DNA from: Pseudomonas monteilii NBRC 103158 = DSM 14164
Lineage (GTDB): Bacteria > Pseudomonadota > Gammaproteobacteria > Pseudomonadales > Pseudomonadaceae
NCBI RefSeq assembly: GCF_000730605.1
Contig: NZ_BBIS01000043.1
Coordinates: 31,529-95,528 of the forward strand
DNA length: 64,000 nucleotides
Direction of reading: 5' to 3'
Part shown: positions 8,245 through 18,754 of the stretch, in pieces
How positions within the stretch are numbered: the stretch's first letter is position 1
Layout: every line of letters starts with the position of its first letter
Position numbers and translations under genes: made by a program
The notes under the pieces: model-generated
Seen by the model: only the letters and a program-made list of their open reading frames with translations
The model's database searches: none
Told to the model about the DNA's origin: nothing

Positions 8245-9069
8245 ATGGGCACCCTCTCGGTCAACCAGAACAAACTGCAAAAACGCCTGCGTCGTCTCGC
8301 CGGCGAAGCCATCACCGACTACAACATGATCGAGGATGGTGACAAGGTCATGGTCTGCCTGTCTGGCGGCAAGGACAGCTACACCATGCTCGACGTTCTG
8401 TTGCACCTGCAGAAGGTGGCACCGATCAAGTTCGAGATCGTTGCGGTGAACATGGACCAGAAGCAGCCGGGCTTCCCCGAGCACGTGCTGCCGGCCTACC
8501 TCAAGGAGCTGGGCGTCGAGTACCACATCGTCGAGAAAGACACCTACTCGGTGGTCAAGGAACTGGTACCCGAGGGCAAGACCACGTGCTCGCTGTGCTC
8601 GCGCTTGCGCCGTGGCACCTTGTACACCTTCGCCGATGAAATCGGCGCGACCAAGATGGCCTTGGGGCACCACCGCGACGATATCGTCGAAACCTTCTTC
8701 CTCAACATGTTCTTCAACGGTGCGCTCAAGGGCATGCCGCCGAAGCTGCGCGCCGATGATGGCCGCAACGTGGTGATCCGTCCGCTGGCCTATTGCAGCG
8801 AGAAAGACATCCAGGCCTACTCGGACATGAAGGAATTCCCGATCATCCCGTGCAACCTGTGCGGCTCGCAGGAAAACCTGCAGCGCCAGGTGGTCAAGGA
8901 CATGCTGGTGGAGTGGGAGCGCAAGCACCCGGGCCGTACCGAGAGCATTTTCCGCGCCCTGCAGAACGTGGCACCGTCGCAACTGGCCGACCGCAACCTG
9001 TTCGACTTCACCAGCCTGAAGATCGACGAAAACGCTACCCCGCGCTTCCTCGACGTGGTGAACATCTGA
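8245..9069 (+). CDS. ttcA: tRNA 2-thiocytidine(32) synthetase TtcA
   Basis: A 274-residue PP-loop ATPase: SGGKDS at 40-45, followed by two CxxC pairs, C115/C118 (TTCSLCSR) and C203/C206 (IPCNLCGS), that ligate the [4Fe-4S] cluster needed to thiolate cytidine 32 of tRNA. Length and motifs match TtcA. The ATG at 8245 starts the conserved MGTLSVNQNKLQ; an upstream TTG at 8218 is rejected. The upstream region has TAAAAT at 8203-8208 as a possible -10. The Tag-like gene begins 4 bp after the stop, implying one transcript. Confidence 0.95.
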   Translation: MGTLSVNQNKLQKRLRRLAGEAITDYNMIEDGDKVMVCLSGGKDSYTMLDVLLHLQKVAPIKFEIVAVNMDQKQPGFPEHVLPAYLKELGVEYHIVEKDTYSVVKELVPEGKTTCSLCSRLRRGTLYTFADEIGATKMALGHHRDDIVETFFLNMFFNGALKGMPPKLRADDGRNVVIRPLAYCSEKDIQAYSDMKEFPIIPCNLCGSQENLQRQVVKDMLVEWERKHPGRTESIFRALQNVAPSQLADRNLFDFTSLKIDENATPRFLDVVNI

Positions 9070-9073
9070 GCCT

Positions 9074-9745
9074 ATGCGCGATTACCAGTGGCTGCATGAG
9101 TACTGCCTGAACCGCTTTGGCTCGGCCCAGGCGCTGGAGGCATTCCTGCCGCAGCCGCGCACGCCGGCGCAGCTGCGGGGCATCAGTGATGACCGCTACC
9201 TGTCGACCCTGGCCTTGCGTGTGTTCCGCGCCGGGCTCAAGCACAGCCTGGTGGATGCCAAATGGCCGGCGTTCGAGCAGGTGTTCTTCGGTTTCGTCCC
9301 GGAGAAGGTGGTGCTGATGGGCGCCGAGCACCTGGAGCGGCTGATGCAGGATGAGCGCATCATCCGTCACATGGGCAAGCTCAAGAGCGTGCCGCGCAAT
9401 GCGCAGATGGTGCTCGACGTGGCGAAGGACAAGGGCAGTTTCGGCGCATTCATCGCCGATTGGCCGGTGACCGACATCGTGGGCTTGTGGAAGTACCTGG
9501 CCAAGCATGGCAACCAGTTGGGCGGGTTGTCGGCGCCACGCTTTTTGCGCATGGTTGGCAAGGATACGTTCATTCCCACCGATGACATGGCGGCGGCGCT
9601 GATTGCGCAGAAGGTGATCGACAAGCAACCGACCAGTCAACGCGACCTGGCGTTGGTACAGCAGGCGTTCAACCAGTGGCACGAAGAGAGCGGGCGGCCG
9701 CTGTGCCAGTTGTCGGTGATGCTGGCGCATACCGTCAACCATTGA
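9074..9745 (+). CDS. Tag-like (3-methyladenine glycosylase I family) helix-hairpin-helix protein, catalytically atypical
   Basis: A 223-residue protein. The middle (YLSTLALRVFRAGLKHSL ... IIRHMGKLKSVPRNAQMVL) aligns by eye with E. coli Tag (LTLEGAQAGLSW ... IIRHRGKIQAIIGNARAYL). However, the N-terminal zinc Cys/His region and the YHDxEWG segment of Tag are missing, and the Glu of LTLEGAQAGL is Arg here. The C-terminus (LSVMLAHTVNH) lacks the CxxH-type zinc ligands. It is therefore a family relative whose glycosylase activity is doubtful. It sits 4 bp behind ttcA and ends at a hairpin shared with a convergent gene. Confidence 0.7.
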   Translation: MRDYQWLHEYCLNRFGSAQALEAFLPQPRTPAQLRGISDDRYLSTLALRVFRAGLKHSLVDAKWPAFEQVFFGFVPEKVVLMGAEHLERLMQDERIIRHMGKLKSVPRNAQMVLDVAKDKGSFGAFIADWPVTDIVGLWKYLAKHGNQLGGLSAPRFLRMVGKDTFIPTDDMAAALIAQKVIDKQPTSQRDLALVQQAFNQWHEESGRPLCQLSVMLAHTVNH

Positions 9746-9750
9746 GATTT

Positions 9751-9771
9751 TGGGGCCGCAGAGCGGCCCCA
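9751..9771. terminator. Hairpin between convergent Tag-like and DUF2069 genes
   Basis: A stem of 8-9 bp (tggggccg/cggcccca) with a short loop in the 30-bp gap between convergent stops, followed by agatgttaatt. Likely bidirectional terminator. Confidence 0.65.
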
Positions 9772-9775
9772 GATG

Positions 9776-10189
9776 TTAATTACCTTCGCCCGCCAGGCGC
9801 CGCTCATGCTGGAACTTCCAGCGCACATACAGCAGCCCTGCAATGAACAACCCCAGGCTCACCAGCACTTCAACCCAGCCGAACACCGCCCGCGCCGGGT
9901 CGAACGCCGCCAGCACGCCCTTGATGAAATAGATGTTCACCACGAAGCAGGTCCAGGCATGTGCCCGTGCGCTGCCTGTCAGCATGCCCGGCAGCAGCAA
10001 CAGCAGCGGCACCAGTTCGATCGCCAGGATCACCTCGACCCGTGCCCCGTGCAGGTTGGCAAACCACAGGTTGTTGACCACCAGCAAAGCGATCAGGCCG
10101 AAGAAAAACGCCAGGCTCAACGCTCGGGTCAGGCGCAGGCGCGGTGCCAACCATTCCAGTGGTGGCAACACCTTGGGCTTTTTAGCCAC
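9776..10189 (-). CDS. DUF2069 inner membrane protein
   Basis: A 137-residue protein with four hydrophobic helices (ALSLAFFFGLIALLVVNNLWF; VILAIELVPLLLLLPGML; CFVVNIYFIKGVLA; VEVLVSLGLFIAGLLYV) and basic ends, the layout of DUF2069 proteins. Function unknown. The preferred start is the GTG at 10187-10189, which overlaps the end of the wrbA-like gene by 8 bp; a longer ATG frame would run far into that gene. It is the last gene of the arsC-wrbA-DUF2069 operon. Confidence 0.8.
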   Translation of the reverse strand: MAKKPKVLPPLEWLAPRLRLTRALSLAFFFGLIALLVVNNLWFANLHGARVEVILAIELVPLLLLLPGMLTGSARAHAWTCFVVNIYFIKGVLAAFDPARAVFGWVEVLVSLGLFIAGLLYVRWKFQHERRLAGEGN

Positions 10190-10787
10190 GCGCGGCCTCC
10201 AGGGCCTTGGCGGTGGTCGCCAGGCGTTGGCCAAGGGCGCGGCACAGGGCGATCTCGTGTTGGTCGAGCTCGCGCTTGCCATCGGCACCGGCATGGTGGC
10301 TGGCGCCGTAAGGGGTGCCGCCGCCGCGGGTTTCCAGCAAGGCCGATTCACTGTAGGGCAGGCCCATCACCAGCATGCCGTGGTGCATCAACGGCAGCAT
10401 CATCGACAGCAGGGTGGTTTCCTGGCCGCCGTGCAGGCTGGCGGTGGAGGTGAACACGCCGGCAGGCTTGCCCACCAGTTCGCCACCCAGCCACAGGCTG
10501 CTGGTGCCGTCCAGGAAGTACTTCAGCGGCGCTGCCATGTTGCCGAAACGGGTCGGGCTGCCCAGCACTAGGCCGGCGCAGTGGCGCAGGTCGTCCAGGG
10601 TGGCGTACAGCGCGCCACTGGCCGGAATATCCGGCGCGACGGCTTCGCATTCGGTGGAGATCGCAGGCACCGTGCGCAGGCGCGCCTCCATGCCGGCCAG
10701 TTCGATGCCGCGAGCGATATGCCGGGCCATTTCGCTGGTCGAACCATGGCGGCTGTAATACAGCACCAGAATGTACGGGGCGCTCAC
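10182..10787 (-). CDS. wrbA: WrbA-family NAD(P)H:quinone oxidoreductase
   Basis: A 201-residue flavodoxin-fold protein: the FMN phosphate loop (YYSRHGSTSEMARHIA, about residues 10-25), GSPTRFGNMAAPLKYFLD about residues 75-95, and GGGTPYGASHHAG near residue 155. WrbA-type enzymes reduce quinones by two electrons, avoiding semiquinone radicals. The start codon overlaps the arsC-like stop by 4 bp, so translation is probably coupled. Family-level confidence is high; orthology to E. coli WrbA is likely but not certain because pseudomonads carry more than one. Confidence 0.88.
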   Translation of the reverse strand: MSAPYILVLYYSRHGSTSEMARHIARGIELAGMEARLRTVPAISTECEAVAPDIPASGALYATLDDLRHCAGLVLGSPTRFGNMAAPLKYFLDGTSSLWLGGELVGKPAGVFTSTASLHGGQETTLLSMMLPLMHHGMLVMGLPYSESALLETRGGGTPYGASHHAGADGKRELDQHEIALCRALGQRLATTAKALEAARG

Positions 10788-11137
10788 GGCAGGATCTCCA
10801 GCACTTTTTCCGGTGGGCGACCGACCACGGCCTTGTCACCGGCGACCAGGATCGGGCGTTCGATCAGCTTGGGGTGCTGGGTCATGGCGTCGATCAGTTG
10901 TGCATCGGTCAATGCCGGGTCAGCCAGGTTCAGGTCCTTGTACGCGTCTTCACCTGTTCGCAGCAGTTGGCGTGGTGTGACGCCCAGCTTGGCGAGCAGG
11001 GCCTTGAGGGTGGCGGCGTCGGGTGGGGTTTCCAGGTAGCGCACGATGGTTGGCGCCAGGCCGCGGGCTTCGAGCAGTTCCAGCGCGCCGCGGGATTTCG
11101 AGCAGCGCGGGTTATGATAGAGCGTGAGGTCGGTCAT
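10784..11137 (-). CDS. arsC: ArsC-family arsenate reductase (glutaredoxin type)
   Basis: A 117-residue thioredoxin-fold protein with the active-site cysteine at residue 12 (LYHNPRCSKSRGAL) and the conserved downstream RPILV segment ending in a family-like VVGRPPEKVLEIL. It is close to E. coli YfgD/ArsC-type enzymes that reduce arsenate with glutathione and glutaredoxin. No arsR, arsB or arsH is adjacent, so a dedicated arsenic operon is not implied; a housekeeping YfgD-like role is equally possible. The ATG at 11137 gives the canonical MTDLTLYHNPRC. First gene of a three-gene overlapping operon. Confidence 0.85.
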   Translation of the reverse strand: MTDLTLYHNPRCSKSRGALELLEARGLAPTIVRYLETPPDAATLKALLAKLGVTPRQLLRTGEDAYKDLNLADPALTDAQLIDAMTQHPKLIERPILVAGDKAVVGRPPEKVLEILP

Positions 11138-11222
11138 GTCGGGTCGCATCCAGCAGGGTGTGGCGGCTATTCTAACCGCAGCGACTGACCAATTTGCTTT
11201 AAAACTCGAGAAGGATTGACCC

Positions 11223-11687
11223 ATGGCAAGGCGTCTGGCAGCAGTACTGGCCATCACCGCGAGCCTGTTGCTCGGTGGTTGCGGTGCCGATTATGGCGTG
11301 GACCAACACGGTAATACGGTTAAGGCCGAACAGATCGACGGGCACTGGCTGGTGCTCAACTACTGGGCTGAATGGTGCGGGCCGTGCCGTACCGAAATCC
11401 CGGAACTGAACGCGGCGGCCAAGCAGTGGGCGGCCGATGGCATCAAGGTGGTGGGGGTGAATTTCGATGGCTTGCAGGGCCAGGACCTGAAACAGGCCGC
11501 TGAAACCCTGGGCATCGGTTTTACCGTGCTGGCCCAGGACCCGGCCGAGCGCTACGACCTGCCACGCAGCGAGGCGCTGCCAGTGACCTACATCATCGAT
11601 GACAAGGGCAAGGTGCGTGAGCAGCTGTTGGGCGAGCAGACCCTGGAAGGGTTGCAGGCCAAGATCAAGGCCCTGAAAGGCGCTTGA
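11223..11687 (+). CDS. TlpA/ResA-like thiol-disulfide lipoprotein
   Basis: A 154-residue thioredoxin-fold protein with a lipoprotein signal (LLLGGC, lipidated Cys20) and the redox motif WCGPC (Cys52, Cys55). It should be anchored on the periplasmic side and act as a thiol-disulfide reductase; the cis-Pro loop is ALPVTYIID. Partners are not evident from the neighbours (divergent arsC, convergent META-domain lipoprotein). The start is supported by an AAGGA site. It ends at a strong hairpin. Confidence 0.88.
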   Translation: MARRLAAVLAITASLLLGGCGADYGVDQHGNTVKAEQIDGHWLVLNYWAEWCGPCRTEIPELNAAAKQWAADGIKVVGVNFDGLQGQDLKQAAETLGIGFTVLAQDPAERYDLPRSEALPVTYIIDDKGKVREQLLGEQTLEGLQAKIKALKGA

Positions 11688-11693
11688 TGCATT

Positions 11694-11714
11694 TGGGGCT
11701 GCTTTGCAGCCCCA
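11694..11714. terminator. Terminator hairpin after TlpA-like gene
   Basis: A perfect 9-bp stem (tggggctgc/gcagcccca) with a TTT loop lies between convergent stops at 11687 and 11723. No long U-tract follows; probably bidirectional. Confidence 0.65.
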
Positions 11715-11722
11715 GATGACTC

Positions 11723-12127
11723 TCAGCCTTCTTCAGGCCAGAACCGCAGCGGTTTACCCTGGGCTGGCCAGAAGCGCATCTGCTCCACCGGCGACACATC
11801 CCAGCGCTGCACCGTTTCCAGTGCCTGCAAGAAGCGCTTTTCCTGCTCCATCAACGCTGGCGCGCACAGCTTGCGGGTCTTGCCGACCTTGCCGAAGCTC
11901 AGGTGCTCACCGTCCAGCGTGTACGGCGCAAACCAGTGGTTGCAACCGCCATTGCCATAGGCGCGGCCGTCGCTGGCCAGGGTCAGGGTCAGGTGGCTGT
12001 AGTCGATCAGCGGGCGTTCGCCAATCCACTCCAGCACATAGCTGCGTTCCTGCTGCAGCTTCGAAGGTTCTGCGGCGCAGCCGAGCAGGCCGGTGGCAAT
12101 CAGCACGCCGGTCAGCAGATTTTTCAC
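11723..12127 (-). CDS. META-domain (HslJ-like) lipoprotein
   Basis: A 134-residue protein with a lipoprotein signal (KNLLTGVLIATGLLGC, Cys about 17) followed by a META domain: GRAYGNGGCNHWFAPYTLDG and the LCAPALMEQEKRFLQALETV block characteristic of HslJ/META proteins. Such proteins are linked to envelope stress or secretion, with no known activity. The start is GTG at 12125-12127, overlapping the TGA of the upstream gene (12124-12126) as GTGA; the longer upstream frame is a shadow of that gene. Translation is probably coupled. Confidence 0.85.
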   Translation of the reverse strand: MKNLLTGVLIATGLLGCAAEPSKLQQERSYVLEWIGERPLIDYSHLTLTLASDGRAYGNGGCNHWFAPYTLDGEHLSFGKVGKTRKLCAPALMEQEKRFLQALETVQRWDVSPVEQMRFWPAQGKPLRFWPEEG

Positions 12128-12561
12128 TCGGCGTTCTCCTGGCAACGCGGGCACAGGTGTTTGTCGCCATGGCTGGCCCAGCCCAGTTCGGCAATGCGCG
12201 CGCTGGCAGCGGGCTGGCGGGCTTGTTTGCCCAGCTTGGCGTCCACGGCAAACTCGAAGTCCAGCACGGTATCGCAACTGTCGCACTCGACCTGCCAGGT
12301 GAGGATTTCCAGCTCGTTGAACACCGGGCCGCTGGCCACGGCAACCCACTGGCCGCGCGGGTTGATCAGGTGGCGCACGCTTTCCACGGTCAGGCGCATG
12401 GACAGGTCCTTGCTGCCTTTGAGGGTGACCAGCAGGGTGTCGCCTTTGTGCATCGAGCCGCCGTTGCCAGTGACCTGGTAGCGGCCCGGCACCAGTGCGC
12501 GGCACTCGATCAGGGTGTGTTGCGGGTTGAAAAGGGTGTAACGGAAATCGTGCTCGACCAT
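12124..12561 (-). CDS. Hypothetical protein with C-terminal zinc-ribbon-like cysteines
   Basis: A 145-residue protein I do not recognise. The N-terminal two thirds look beta-rich (FRYTLFNPQHTLIECRALVPGRYQV). The C-terminal third has two CxxC pairs, ECDSC and CPRC, spaced like a treble-clef or zinc ribbon. There is no signal peptide, so it is probably cytoplasmic. It is translationally coupled (4-bp overlap) to the META lipoprotein and lies 31 bp downstream of ldhA on the same strand, so all three could be one transcript. Confidence 0.7.
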   Translation of the reverse strand: MVEHDFRYTLFNPQHTLIECRALVPGRYQVTGNGGSMHKGDTLLVTLKGSKDLSMRLTVESVRHLINPRGQWVAVASGPVFNELEILTWQVECDSCDTVLDFEFAVDAKLGKQARQPAASARIAELGWASHGDKHLCPRCQENAE

Positions 12562-12592
12562 GGGTCCTCCAGAAATGCCGCGTATCCTAGCA

Positions 12593-13582
12593 TTAACCCA
12601 TCACCAGATTCTGTGGATTGCCCGCCGCCCAGCGGTTGATGTTGTCCAGCGTGGTCGCTGCGATGGCATCCAGCGCCTCGCGGGTGAGGAAGGCCTGGTG
12701 AGCCGTGATGATCACGTTGGGGAAGGTCAGCAGGCGCGCCAGCACATCGTCCTGCAGGGGCAGGTCGGAGCGGTCCTCGAAGAACAGCTGGGCTTCTTCT
12801 TCGTAGACATCCAGGCCCAGGTAGCCGAGTTGGCCGCTTTTCAGCGCATCGATCAGTGCCGGGGTGTCGACCAGCGCGCCACGGCCCGTGTTTATGAGCA
12901 TGGCACCGGGCTGCAGTTGGGCCAGGCTCTGTGCGTTGATCAAGTGGCGGGTGTGCTCGGTCAGCGGGCAGTGCAAGCTGATGATGCGGGCTTCGCGTAG
13001 CAACTCGGGCATGGTCAGGTAACGCGCACCGAGGGCCAGCAGTTCCGGGTTGGGGTAGGGGTCGTAGGCCAGCAGTTGGCAGCCGAAACCGGCCATGATG
13101 CGGGCAAAGGCCGCGCCGATCTGGCCAGTGCCGACCACACCGACGGTTTTGCCGTGCAGGTCGAAGCCGGTGAGCCCGTGCAGGGTGAAATCACCTTCGC
13201 GGGTACGGTTGTAGGCACGGTGCAGGCGCCGGTTGAGGGCCAGAATCAACGCCACTGCGTGCTCGGCCACGGCGTGTGGCGAGTAGGCCGGCACGCGAAC
13301 CACCTCAAGGCCCAGCCGCTGGGCTTCGGCCAGGTCGACGTGGTTGTAGCCGGCCGAACGCAGGGCGATCAGGCGTGTGCCACCGGCGGCCAGGCGCTGC
13401 AGCACCGGGGCGTCGAGTTCGTCATTGATGAAGGCACAGACGACTTCGTAGCCGCTGGCCAGGGCGGCGGTGTCTAGCGTCAGACGGGCAGGCTGGAAGT
13501 GCAGCTCCAGGGGGCTGCCACTGGCGGCCCGGGTGAAGCTCTCCTGATCGTAGTGCTGGCTGCTGAACAACAGGGCGCGCAT
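12593..13582 (-). CDS. ldhA: D-lactate dehydrogenase (fermentative, NADH-dependent)
   Basis: A 329-residue D-2-hydroxyacid dehydrogenase: Rossmann signature GVVGTGQIGAAFARIMAGFG near residue 150, substrate-binding Arg in INTGRGALVDT, and catalytic His in ITAHQAFLT near residue 296. Length and motifs match LdhA of P. aeruginosa, which also lies next to gacS. It interconverts pyruvate and D-lactate. The ATG at 13582 is preferred over one five codons upstream. It is 34 bp downstream of the gacS stop on the same strand. Confidence 0.92.
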   Translation of the reverse strand: MRALLFSSQHYDQESFTRAASGSPLELHFQPARLTLDTAALASGYEVVCAFINDELDAPVLQRLAAGGTRLIALRSAGYNHVDLAEAQRLGLEVVRVPAYSPHAVAEHAVALILALNRRLHRAYNRTREGDFTLHGLTGFDLHGKTVGVVGTGQIGAAFARIMAGFGCQLLAYDPYPNPELLALGARYLTMPELLREARIISLHCPLTEHTRHLINAQSLAQLQPGAMLINTGRGALVDTPALIDALKSGQLGYLGLDVYEEEAQLFFEDRSDLPLQDDVLARLLTFPNVIITAHQAFLTREALDAIAATTLDNINRWAAGNPQNLVMG

Positions 13583-13616
13583 GGTGGGGCTCCTCATTCA
13601 AAACTCGACCGTTTGT

Positions 13617-16370
<2,754 letters not shown>

Positions 16371-16563
16371 ACTCGCCTCCTGTGATGTGCCTGGATGCCA
16401 TCAAGTGGTGACGGCCAAGCCGCGAAGTTACTCCGCCTGCGGCACCATTGCACCTCTTTAGTACGTACTTTGCGCCATTGCCGGTGCATTGGTCGCAGGG
16501 CGGTTGCCTGGCAGGCGGTGGATGCTCAATAATCTCGTAATTGAGAATGCATGGCAGTTGCCA

Positions 16564-17283
16564 ATGAATCCTGTATCTATTCACAACTCCAATATCCTCG
16601 CCATCGAGGATGATCCGGTGCTCGGTGCCTACCTGCACGAAGAACTGCAACGCGGCGGCTTTCAGGTGACCTGGTGCCGCAATGGCCTGGAGGGCCTGGA
16701 GACGGCAGGGCGTCAGGTGTTCGATGTGGTGCTGATGGACATCCTGTTGCCCGGGCTCAATGGCCTTGACGCGTTGGCACAGTTGCGCAAGCGCAGCGCC
16801 ACGCCAGTGATCCTGATGTCGGCGCTGGGCGCCGAGGCCGACCGTATCAGTGGTTTCCAGCGTGGGGCCGATGACTACCTGCCCAAACCGTTCAGCATGG
16901 CCGAGCTGCAGGTGCGCATCGAGGCCATCCTGCGTCGGGTGGCCCTTGAGCGGCGTCATCAGGCGCCGCATGAGCAGGCCGGCGGCGGTGAGCTGCAGTT
17001 CGACGAGGGGCTGTGCGATGTGCGGCTGGATGGCCGCCTGGCAGGCCTTACGCCCAGCGAGTTCCGCCTGCTCGACATCCTCAACCGTAACCTCGATGAC
17101 GTTCTGAGCAAGCCATTCCTTTACCAGCAGGTATTGCAACGCGGCTATTCGCGGCATGACCGCAGCCTGGACATGCATGTCAGCCAGATCCGTCGCAAGC
17201 TCAAGGGCATCGGTTATGACGAGCGGCAGATCCGCACCGTGTGGGGCAAGGGCTACGTGCTCAGCGCCACCGAGGCGGAGTGA
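16564..17283 (+). CDS. OmpR-family response regulator (PirR-like)
   Basis: A 239-residue regulator: receiver with Asp59 (VVLMDILLPG) and a C-terminal winged helix (LTPSEFRLLDILNRNLDDVLSKPFL ... RSLDMHVSQIRRKL). The start is taken at ATG 16564, where the family N-terminus begins; the frame runs up to 16489. The stop is 3 bp from the kinase gene. In P. aeruginosa the pair next to gacS is pirR-pirS, controlling the siderophore receptor pirA, but here no receptor gene follows, so the signal and targets are uncertain. Confidence 0.85.
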   Translation: MNPVSIHNSNILAIEDDPVLGAYLHEELQRGGFQVTWCRNGLEGLETAGRQVFDVVLMDILLPGLNGLDALAQLRKRSATPVILMSALGAEADRISGFQRGADDYLPKPFSMAELQVRIEAILRRVALERRHQAPHEQAGGGELQFDEGLCDVRLDGRLAGLTPSEFRLLDILNRNLDDVLSKPFLYQQVLQRGYSRHDRSLDMHVSQIRRKLKGIGYDERQIRTVWGKGYVLSATEAE

Positions 17284-17286
17284 GCC

Positions 17287-18660
17287 ATGCTCGACCGCCA
17301 TTCGTTGTTCTGGAAGCTGGCCATCTTGCTGGTGGGCTTCTGCCTGCTGATGATTGGCCTCAGTTATACCTGGGGCCGGCACATGGAAATCCAGAACGCT
17401 TTCCTCTCTGAGCCGGCGCGGCAAACGCTGCGTGGCTATGCCACCGAGGCCGAGCAAGCCTGGCGTAGCGGTGGGCGGGCGGGGCTGGACCAGTGGGTGG
17501 CGGCGATGCACCAGCGTGAACGGGGCTGGGTGGGTGTGCTGGATATCAACCTGCGGCCCCTCGACAGTGCCACCCTCAACCCGCAGATCATGCAGCGGCT
17601 GACGCGCCTGCGCGGGGTCGATTGGCCTATGAGCCGTCGCAGCGTCGACCAGCCTTGGGTGCGTGTACCGTTCCCGTCGGCGCCGGAGCAGGGCATGCTG
17701 GTGATCGAACTGCCGCAGCGGTTCAATCCGGACCAGTACCGCTTGCTGTGGCGCATCGTCACCAACGGCATCATCCCCGGCCTGTTCACCTTGCTGCTGT
17801 GCGTGGGCCTGTACCGCATGTTGATCGTGCCCCTGAACCAGCTGCGCGAACAGGCCAATGCCTGGCGCGCCGACCAGCTGTCGGCACGCCTGGACTCGCG
17901 CACCATCGCCCGGCATGACGAGCTGGGCGAGCTGGCCCGCGCCTTCGACCAGATGGCCGAGCGGCTGCAGGGCACGGTGGCCATGCAGCAGCAGTTGTTG
18001 CGCGACTTGTCGCATGAAATGCGCACACCGTTGAGCCGGCTGCGGGTAGCTTGTGACGGTGAAACCGACTTGCAACGCCTGCGCGAGCGCCTGACCCGTG
18101 AAGTGGACGGCATGCAGCAACTGGTAGAAGACACCCTGCAATTGGCCTGGCAGGACGCCGAACGTGCGCCGATGAACCTGGAGCCGATCGAAGTCCACGC
18201 GTTGTGGGAGCTGCTGGCCGAAAATGCCAGCTACGAGAGCGGCTGGTCGCTTGAGCGCTTGCGCTGTGAAGTGCCGGCCGACTGCTGGGTACAGGGCAAC
18301 CTCAACCACTTGGCCCAGGCACTGGAAAACATGTTGCGCAATGCCATTCGTCACTCGCCGGCCGAGGGTGTGGTGCGCCTGGGTGGGCAGCGCGAAGGCA
18401 GTAACTGGTGGTTGTGGCTGGAAGATGAAGGCGGCGGTGTAGCCGAAGAGGACCTGGAACGGATCTTCGCGCCGTTCTCGCGGCTGGACGGTTCGCGGCC
18501 GGGGGATGGTGGTTTTGGCTTGGGGCTGAGCATCGCCCGCAGTGCCATCCAGCGTCAGGGCGGCACTTTGTGGGCGCAGAATGGCAAGCGTGGGCTGCAA
18601 CTGTGGATGCGCTTGCCGTTACATGCGGCGGTTTCGGCGCGGGCGCAGGCCGCCTTATAG
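17287..18660 (+). CDS. Sensor histidine kinase (PirS-like)
   Basis: A 457-residue membrane kinase: helix 1 (about residues 10-30), periplasmic loop, helix 2 (about 160-178), HAMP, HisKA with His243 (LSHEMRTPLSRL), and HATPase with N-box (ALENMLRNAIRHSP) and G-boxes (EDEGGGV, GFGLGLSIARS). It starts 3 bp after its cognate regulator gene, so one operon. By position it corresponds to PirS beside gacS in P. aeruginosa; the signal is unknown. It ends 94 bp before cysM with no obvious terminator. Confidence 0.85.
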   Translation: MLDRHSLFWKLAILLVGFCLLMIGLSYTWGRHMEIQNAFLSEPARQTLRGYATEAEQAWRSGGRAGLDQWVAAMHQRERGWVGVLDINLRPLDSATLNPQIMQRLTRLRGVDWPMSRRSVDQPWVRVPFPSAPEQGMLVIELPQRFNPDQYRLLWRIVTNGIIPGLFTLLLCVGLYRMLIVPLNQLREQANAWRADQLSARLDSRTIARHDELGELARAFDQMAERLQGTVAMQQQLLRDLSHEMRTPLSRLRVACDGETDLQRLRERLTREVDGMQQLVEDTLQLAWQDAERAPMNLEPIEVHALWELLAENASYESGWSLERLRCEVPADCWVQGNLNHLAQALENMLRNAIRHSPAEGVVRLGGQREGSNWWLWLEDEGGGVAEEDLERIFAPFSRLDGSRPGDGGFGLGLSIARSAIQRQGGTLWAQNGKRGLQLWMRLPLHAAVSARAQAAL

Positions 18661-18754
18661 CTTGTAGCTATATGCTCTACAGATTGCGTGATATGGCCGC
18701 GAAGGGTTTGCCGGTATGATAGGCGCCCCTGCCGTCCGGATTGTGAAATACACC

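Noticed and set aside
10784..11137. Arsenic-resistance operon
   Set aside because: Only an ArsC-type reductase is present; arsR, arsB and arsH are absent, so a dedicated operon is not supported.
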